This document shows positions 57,578 through 64,000 of a DNA stretch of 64,000 bases, piece after piece. The position numbers and the translations under genes are program-made. Every line of letters begins with the position of its first letter. Position 1 is the first letter of the stretch. The notes below the pieces were generated by a model, which searched no databases, had not been told where the DNA came from, and was given only the letters and a program-made list of their open reading frames with translations. Source of the DNA: Raffaelea ambrosiae. Taxonomy: Eukaryota; Ascomycota; Sordariomycetes; Ophiostomatales; Ophiostomataceae. The stretch spans positions 2,067,913 to 2,131,912 of the forward strand of contig PCDI01000003.1 in the NCBI GenBank assembly GCA_002778195.1. Reading direction: 5' to 3'.

Positions 57578-60500
57578 TCATGGATTGGAATCCCATCCCA
57601 GATCCATCGTCTCCATGGGCCCCATCTGCATGATGGTCCTTAGCACGCCCTCTGATACTGGTGTCATGGCTGTCTGCCCTGGAAGACCCCATGCCTGTGG
57701 CATGGCGTAGTCAGTCGCCCCTGGGTCGGTGGCCACCAAGCCACCGAGGCCTGGTGCAACACTCAAATGGTTCGCGGTCACTGCTCCAGCTGCAGACCCA
57801 GGCTGGTATTCGGCGGGGGCTCCGTTGGCCGTGGTGAAATAGCCGCCCGCACTGTGATCAATGGTCGTAGCTTGTCGGGTATCGACTAGTACGCGGGCGG
57901 GGGAAACGGGGCTGGCATCGAACGAGCTTCCTGCCGAGTGCATCTGACCAGGCTGTGGTGGCACAAGGGACTGGCGGTGTTCGGATGCGTTGCTGGAATT
58001 GGGCGTGGGCCGGTTCGACATGCCGTCGCCAGGAGACGTCGACATGTCGTGAACTTCAGCGCCTTCTCGCTGCACAAAACCTTGCATAGTGGTCTGACCA
58101 CCCGAGCCGAGAAGGGCGCTGGTGGTCGGGTCAGGATAGGCACTGGCTGTGTTCATCGCAAAGGCGGGCGAATGGCTGGCACTGCTACGGTCGCGGGTGG
58201 GCAGAACAGATTCGGGTCCGAGCCAGTTTTGGCCGGGCCGCTGCCCCCCAGTACCGCTCACGCTCGCCCCTGCAGAACTTGACGCAGACGGCCGGTCCCG
58301 AGACCCGTCTTCGCTCGTGTCTCGGCCGTTGACCGGGTTGGACGATTCGGCAGATTTGGTGAACTCCCGCTGGTACGAAAGAATGCCGTCGTTGGCGTCG
58401 TCGCAATTTGCGCCCTGGCGGCCCAAGACAACACCAGTATTTCCAGACGGAGGCTAGCAGGATTGCGCGTTAGTAAGTAGGAAGGTGTGTAGGGAGACAT
58501 GGAGGAAGACAGGCAGTGCTTACACTGTCGGTGCTCATGGGAAAGGCGGCCTTCAGTCTGGGAATGCGCTCGCCCAGAGCTTCCAGATCAACGTCCAGCT
58601 GAACCAGGAACGATTCGGTCAGAGGATTCTTGCGCTTCAAGGCGCTCATGGCAGTGAGCAGGAAGCGAAGATCGCCCGCGACCTTGTTCTCGTCGGGGCG
58701 GCTCTTCAAGTACTGAATAAAGACTCTTGCGGCAACGTAGAGACAGAACGAAATGAAGGGGTTCATCTGGCCGTAAACGTTAGCGAGCAGGCTTGGGGTG
58801 GCGCCAAGACAAGAAGAGAAAAAAAACGTGAACGAAAGGCTCCTAGAAAACAGGGCGGGGACTCTCTAAACACACCGATGACAGGTCCAGGTGCGAAACC
58901 AGGCGCATGATCTTGGCAATCCCCTCGGCGGCGGAGAAGCAGCGGACCTTGCTCTCCGGGCTGACCGAGCTGGCCAGGTTGTTCTTCTCGGCCTTGAAGA
59001 TGGCGGCCTGGTGCAGACAGATGGTGGAGGTGTATATGCACATGTTGGTGAAGACAATGTTGGGATTGGGCAGGCCGTTGGGCAGCTTGAGGCGCTCGGG
59101 CAGGCCGAGCACGGTGTTGAGCAGGATGTTGTCGAGGTTGCGGTGGCGCATCCAGAAGGCGCCGTTGAGATCGTCATCTTTGTCGTCGACATCGGGACGG
59201 TGCAGGTGGATGAGGTTGCGGCCAAACAGGCAGGCCATGAGGACGATGCCGGCAAAGGGAGTGAGCTGGCCGATGCCGGCAGGGCACATGACCTCCTGCA
59301 GGGAGATGGCAGGTTCGGGGCGGCTCATTTCGAAGGCCTCCTCGGAGCTGGGCAGCATGGTGGTGATGTCCTGCTCATCCACGGTCATGGGCCAGCCGGT
59401 GCCGATGCTGGCATAGCGGTCCTCGCAAAAAGCCATCCAAAAGGTGCGGCGGCGCTCTTCTTTCTCGGTCCAGTCGCGGGCCGGCGGCAGACATTGCTTG
59501 ACGTCGAGGCCGCCGCCATCTAAGCGGTGAAGGCCCATCCTGGAAGGAGGGGGGGAGTGTCAGCCAAACTAAGTCGACGAGGAAGGGGGGACCAAGAAAA
59601 CACATGAGCGGGAAAGTGTCTTTACATCTGCGCCAAGCGCACGGCTTGGCCGGTGCTCATCCAAGCTCGAGGGAAGTACATCATCTTGAACTCGTACGAG
59701 GCCAGGATGATGTGTGTCTGGCAATGGGCGACGGAGATCATGTGCTCGCCGTAGCCCTTCATGTAGTCGGCCTCGAGGTACTTGCGGGCTCTCTGGTAGA
59801 AGAGATCTTTCAAGTCGCTGTACTTGTCGCTGACGGAGCAGGCAATCATCCACATGGCGTACCGCAGACAGACTGGCGGGCGGGCATTGGGGGCGCTGGA
59901 CGGGGAGCATTAGCACAGGCGCATGGGCAACGATGCTAGCGATGCCAGCGATGCCAGCGACGAGGGAAGCTTACAGATTCATGGCTGCGAAATAGCGGTA
60001 TTTGTGTATCATGGGCAAAGACGGGTGGATCTTGTCAAAGTAGATGTTTGTTCTGCCATGGGTCAGCCAGTCAGTCCGTCAGTCAGTCTGTATAGAAGGC
60101 GATAGGATCAGAGGTCAGTAGACACGCACAGCTCGTCGATGGTCTCTTGCGGCGGCAGGGGCTCGTCGAGGCCGAGGTTGATGATTTCCCAGGTGAAGTT
60201 GCTGTCGACGGCGTTCATGTCGACGGGCATGCGATTGCTGAAGCTGTTGAGGTCCTCGAGCGAGCTCTGGTGCGGGGGAGACTCGGCGTTGAACTGCCAG
60301 TGATCCAAGTCGTGGTTGGCAGACAGGTTGAGGGTCGGGTCAGGGACGCTGAAGTCGGTGTTGGCGGCGCCGACACGAGCACCTCCTGCAGCGGGAGCAG
60401 CGGGTGTGCTGCCCTCGGGAACAGAAAAGGTGAGGGAGTCGGCGAGGGAGTCGGGGGGGGCGTTGGGATCCTGGCACTGGAGCATGACCTCGACTTGTTC

Positions 60501-61117
60501 TGGGGAGGGTTAGCTTGTGGAATGATAAGATGGCTGAGCCTGCTGTGTCTATTTTGTGTCTTATGCCTGTCGTGTCTATGCCATAACGATGCAGTTCTGT
60601 CTCCGTTTCTCCTCTCTCTCCTCTCTCGCGTCCAAAGACACAAAATAGACACAGCAGGCTCGAGACACAAAAACGAAGACACAAAGACTCAAAACAAAGA
60701 CCCCCAAGAAGAAACACAAAAACAGGAGAAACACACAACATGAAAGAGCACAAAAGAGGAGGAGCACAGCCAAAGATGAAATGGCAGGGCCACAGGAAGC
60801 GCAAAAAAACACAGAAACACGGCACGGCAACACACAAACACAAACGTACTTAACCGCGCCTCGAGGGCTTTGACATAGCCGCGCTTCGGGCCGCTCTTCT
60901 TGCGCGCCTCGTCGTACGCGCAGGGGTGGCCGAGGCGCGAGCAGGTGCTGCAGCTGGGCCGCCGGCCGTCGCACTTGAGCTTTCGCCTGCGGCAGATGAG
61001 GCAGGCGAGGCGCTTCTGGCGCGGGATGCCGGCATTGGGCGTGTTGTTGTCGGCCTGGCTGGCGCTGCTGTTGCCGTTGCCATGGGCGGTGCCGCCGGGG
61101 GATGTAGAGGGCGACAT
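57578..61117 (-). CDS. Zn(II)2Cys6 transcription factor with fungal-specific regulatory domain
   Basis: Seven minus-strand exons: 61117-60850, 60499-60130, 60052-59975, 59895-59626, 59539-58876, 58766-58524 and 58453-57578. Together they give 922 aa. Introns 2-6 are 70-109 nt, while intron 1 is 350 nt and holds an inverted repeat. The binuclear cluster is complete: C39-x2-C42-x6-C49-x6-C56-x2-C59-x6-C66, followed by the linker KKSGPKRGYVKALEARLKQVE, a coiled-coil dimerisation start. The fungal-specific transcription factor domain covers about 220-640: TNIYFDKIHPSLPMIHK, RLAQMMGLHRLDG, EKEERRRTFWMAFCEDRYASIGTGWP, LLNTVLGLPERLKLP and MNPFISFCLYVAARVF. The Ser/Gly/Pro-rich C-terminus is a likely activation region. 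I recognise the subfamily by pattern but cannot name its regulon; no metabolic cluster flanks it. Confidence 0.88.
60536..60661. repeat. 27-bp perfect inverted repeat, 72-nt loop, in intron 1 of the transcription factor
   Basis: Arms 60536-60562 (begins GAGCCTGCTG) and 60635-60661 (ends CAGCAGGCTC) are exact reverse complements over 27 bp. The whole lies inside the 350-nt first intron, so the pre-mRNA would carry a long stem. I see no target-site duplication at its edges. Confidence 0.9.
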
Positions 61118-61164
61118 GGTGGGCGTCGTCGCAGGCAGGTGTGGGTGGCTCGGACGGACAGATG

Positions 61165-61236
61165 TTCGGTCGTTCGGTCGTCCAGTCGTCCAGTCGTCCA
61201 GTCGTTCCGTTGTTTCGTCGTTTCGTCGTTTCGTCG
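61165..61236. repeat. 8-nt minisatellite in the transcription factor leader (TTCGGTCG / TCCAGTCG / TTTCGTCG)
   Basis: Nine tandem 8-nt units in three related variants lie 48-119 nt upstream of the ATG at 61117, so they probably fall in the 5' leader or core promoter. Confidence 0.85.
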
Positions 61237-61570
61237 TGGGCACGGGTCCAAACGAGTGCGCAGACGCGACAAATGCCAAGCTCGGGGTCGGGGAGCAGCT
61301 GTCGGCGGTCCTCCTGCGTCTTCGTCTTCGCCAGCGTTTGTCGTGTGTTGTCCCAGTCGTGGGAGAAGCAGAGATCTGGAACAAGATCCGGAACAAGATC
61401 TAGATCAGGCTCGTGAAGCTCAATGTCACGGCGCTTGCGGGCTCAGGCGCATGGCCGGCAGGACGTGTGTGCAGGCCGGAGCAAAGATCTGTGTCGGCTC
61501 GTGCTGGACGAGCGCTGCAGCTCGACTGGCTGGGCTGCCGGGAGCCAAGTCCGTCCGGTCGAGGCAGTCT

Positions 61571-61640
61571 TTGGGGGCCGTCGGGGGGCGTCTGGGGGCG
61601 TCTGGGGCCGTCCGGGGCCGTCCGGGGCCGTCTGGGCAGG
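61571..61640 (+). repeat. 10-nt G-rich minisatellite with G-quadruplex potential
   Basis: Seven 10-nt units such as TCTGGGGGCG give seven G runs of 3-6 spaced by about five bases on the plus strand, which meets the usual G3+N1-7 quadruplex rule. It lies about 450-520 nt upstream of the transcription factor start and is G-rich on that gene's template strand. Confidence 0.8.
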
Positions 61641-61882
61641 GTGTCGCCGTGTCTAGCAGCTGGTGCTCGGCCTCGACAGTGCGCAAGACAGGAGGGGCGC
61701 CAAAGCCAGGGATCGCCGGCACTGGGTAGAAAAGGGCCCGCGGTCGGCAGCAATGGGTGTGGGTACAAAGAAGAGCTGGGAGGGCCGTCCGTCTGGGGAG
61801 CGGCTGGGCCAGCGTCGCCAAAGTTGGGGCAGAAGAGAGGGAAGGACAAAGAAAAACGCGACGCAAAGAGGAAAGAGAGCGA

Positions 61883-61913
<31 letters not shown>

Positions 61914-63515
61914 CGAGAGAGAAAGAAAAACGGTCGATTGATAATTAGGATTGCTGACGGAAGCGAAAGGGCGGGCGTTTAACCTAAGGCAGCAAGCCAG
62001 TGCAGGCCCCACTGTGCGCGCGTGCGGGCATCAGGGTGCAGCTGGCTGCGCCCGCGAACATGGCTCTACTGTGCGCTGTGGGTGAGATACTGTCAGCCAG
62101 GATCCTTCCTGCCGTTTTGGCGTCCCGCTGGGGCAGCGAGTGGGCGGCCATGCATCATGTAATCAGATGGGCAGGAGCGATGGCGGGCATGGGGTTAGCA
62201 CGCTCCTTCCTGCCTGATTACGAGTAACTAGTTACATAGTATACTTTCTGCTTGAGTACAGCTCTTAAGACTCGTAGTTGGAAACTATCCCATATTAGTT
62301 GCTTATCGCCCTGGCCAGAGCACGCCCGCGCTGCTGAAATAGCGGGGATGTATGTCACCTCGCCTGTCGTGCCAGGACCGCCCGACCAACAGCAGGCAGT
62401 TCCCTGTCCCCGGCACGCGGCCAGTCTGCCGTTTTGTGTGCAACTGGTGGTCTGCTCGGTCTGTGGTCCAGCAGTGTCGGGGACCGAGCCAGTCGTCCAG
62501 GCAGTCGGCATCGCACGAGGAGAATCGCCGGGCAAGTGGCCGGCACCCATCGTTGGAGCAGAGGGGCGCAAGAGGAGGAGAGCCCCAGCGGCCAGTGAAG
62601 GTCCTACGGTGTAGGCTGGATGCCCGTCCAGTCTGGCCTTCCCGACGCCGACCCCGGGCCAAGGCCGTGGAGAAGCAAAAGACTCACCAGAGACGAAGAC
62701 AGGCGAGCGAGGACACTACCCACACGGAACCTACCAGCACCCCGAGGGCCCTGCGACCAGGTAATGTATTAGCAGCCCTTTCGGTTGCATACGAGTACTG
62801 TTCCACGTTAGCACCCTTTCGAAAGCGGGCACGCTTGCAGCCAACAGCGTCTGCGATTGGCCCTCTGGCTGGATTAAGCTGGGAACGACGACTTGGGGGG
62901 GGGGGGCAGCATGAGCCAGGAAATAGTGAGTGAGCGTATTTGTGCTGAAAGGGGGCATCCAATCTCTCAGCGTGGCCAGCCGGGCGGCCAGCCACAACAC
63001 GTACTCGTACGTACTCGTAGACAGGCCTGGTCACTCCCTGATACAACACGATCACGACGTGAACAGCGCGCGGAGCACAAAATCACACAAGATCACAGTT
63101 CGCAACGACAGAGCCAGAGCCAGAACCCTTCCAGCGGGCCATTGCAGCCATTGGCTGCACCGACAAGACGCAGTCGTCCCAGGCGCCTGGCAAGCACGAC
63201 CATTGGGCTTGGCTCAATGCTCAGTAATGCCTTACTTACTCGTAGCTGCTGCCAGTATCTTAGAGTGCTGACGCTGCAGCGGTGGGCTACCCATGTTGTA
63301 GCTCCGTCTCACGCCCAAGCAATACGTCACCTCGTCTGTCGCAGCACGAGCTCCCTACCCGATCCAGCTAAATCATCCGGGCGCCAGCCCGTCCCAGTGA
63401 GGCGGTGCATGCACGCCGTTGCAGGTGCTCGTTCCAGGTGCCCGTTCCAGGATTCTGGAGAATCCCATAAGCGTCTTCTTTATGGACTTCACTACCTTGT
63501 CAGCTTTGTGGCATG

Positions 63516-63550
63516 TTGGGTCATTTATTGGGTCATTTATTGGGTCATTT
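63516..63550. repeat. 12-nt tandem triplicate (TTGGGTCATTTA)
   Basis: Three head-to-tail copies, the last one base shorter. No gene nearby; it produces the chance LGHLLGHLLGHL reading frame. Confidence 0.85.
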
Positions 63551-64000
63551 GATTTGCTATGCAGTTGATATTGCATACTGTAGCACTGTGGTTCTTTTCC
63601 AGGCTTTGGTTTGGGACCTGTTCTGTTGTTGCCAAGCCTCAGATTTATGCCATTCGGGTTTCTCGTTTCTCGGGTTTGGCGGTCTTTGTTCCTGGGTTGC
63701 TCTCTAGTTCTTTTGTTCTCGGATTGTTTCCGCTTACTCGCCCACCACCCCTTCTTTACACGGGTTGGGAGGGAGGTTTTCCCCGTCCCCCGTATGGCCC
63801 CTTCTGTTGGCGCCCGGTCCTCGTTCTTGTATACATAGTAATAAGAGCTTTCCCAACCCCAAATGACCACCTGCCTGGCTGGCACCATTGTGCCTCTCGT
63901 TTTCCAAGCAATGCACGTATGCAAGTGAGCGCCGAAACTCCGGTTCCTTTCTCCTCACAGTCAAACCCATGCCGATCTATTTCCCCCAGTTCCTTCACTT

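Larger units (their letters stand above)
61118..64000. other. Upstream region of the transcription factor and window end, no gene recognised
   Basis: These 2.9 kb hold two minisatellites (61165-61236 and 61571-61640), a GA run near 61895-61920, five TACTCGTA-type words (62219-63244), TACATAGTA at 62233 and 63832, and a 12-nt triplicate at 63516-63550. Reading frames there are short and without family resemblance. Confidence 0.45.

Noticed and set aside
57578..61117. A biosynthetic gene cluster controlled by the Zn2Cys6 factor
   Set aside because: No synthase, oxidase or transporter gene lies within the window near it; the only dioxygenase is 55 kb away.

Overview
This window is nuclear DNA of a filamentous ascomycete, most likely a Sordariomycete. 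The genes are GC-rich, with short introns (57 to about 190 nt) that carry CTAAC/CTGAC-type branch sites. Intergenic spacers are long and rich in microsatellites. The proteins are typically fungal: FLC/TRP-like channel, Zn2Cys6 regulator, Borealin/Nbl1, Acl4. The lumazine synthase has the N-terminus and internal Ser/Ala-rich insert I associate with the Magnaporthe enzyme. I cannot place genus or species.

Layout. 1-408 (-): window-edge piece of an amino-acid permease, frameshifted near its start. 1419-2587 (+): PhyH-type Fe(II)/2-oxoglutarate dioxygenase with a probable GC-AG intron. 2.6-9.06 kb: no gene seen, ending in a long pyrimidine-rich leader-like tract before a 1002-aa disordered conserved fungal protein (9056-12197 +). 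13123-13858 (-) lumazine synthase and 14720-17173 (+) MLH2-like MutL protein are divergent. 17.2-21.8 kb: no gene seen, several minisatellites. 21837-26000 (+): FLC-family TRP-like membrane protein. 27.0-32.6 kb: three neighbouring ribosome-assembly/translation genes, ACL4 (+), GIR2 (-) and PUF6 (+). 34024-35934 (+): CobW/COG0523 metallochaperone-like GTPase. 39665-41250 (+): single-pass membrane protein with a Cys-rich N-terminus. 42.3-49.0 kb: compact housekeeping block RPB4 (-), TRS23 (+), RPN10 (-), NBL1/borealin (+), TMA22/DENR (-). 52594-56322 (+): SAM methyltransferase with a very long disordered N-terminus. 57578-61117 (-): seven-exon Zn2Cys6 transcription factor with an inverted repeat in intron 1. 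61.1-64 kb: no gene seen.

There is no biosynthetic cluster, mobile-element protein, tRNA, rRNA or CRISPR array that I can support. The genes are independent units; the only functional grouping is the enrichment in ribosome biogenesis and translation factors (ACL4, GIR2, PUF6, TMA22). The most unusual signals are non-coding. Two short words, TACTCGTA (15 copies) and TACATAGTA (10 copies), recur only between genes. A 27-bp perfect inverted repeat sits in an unusually long intron. The TRS23 start codon appears split by an intron. A 20-nt microexon in TMA22 carries one of the zinc-type cysteines. All splice models were derived by eye from reading frame, GT/GC-AG sites and family knowledge, and none has transcript support here.
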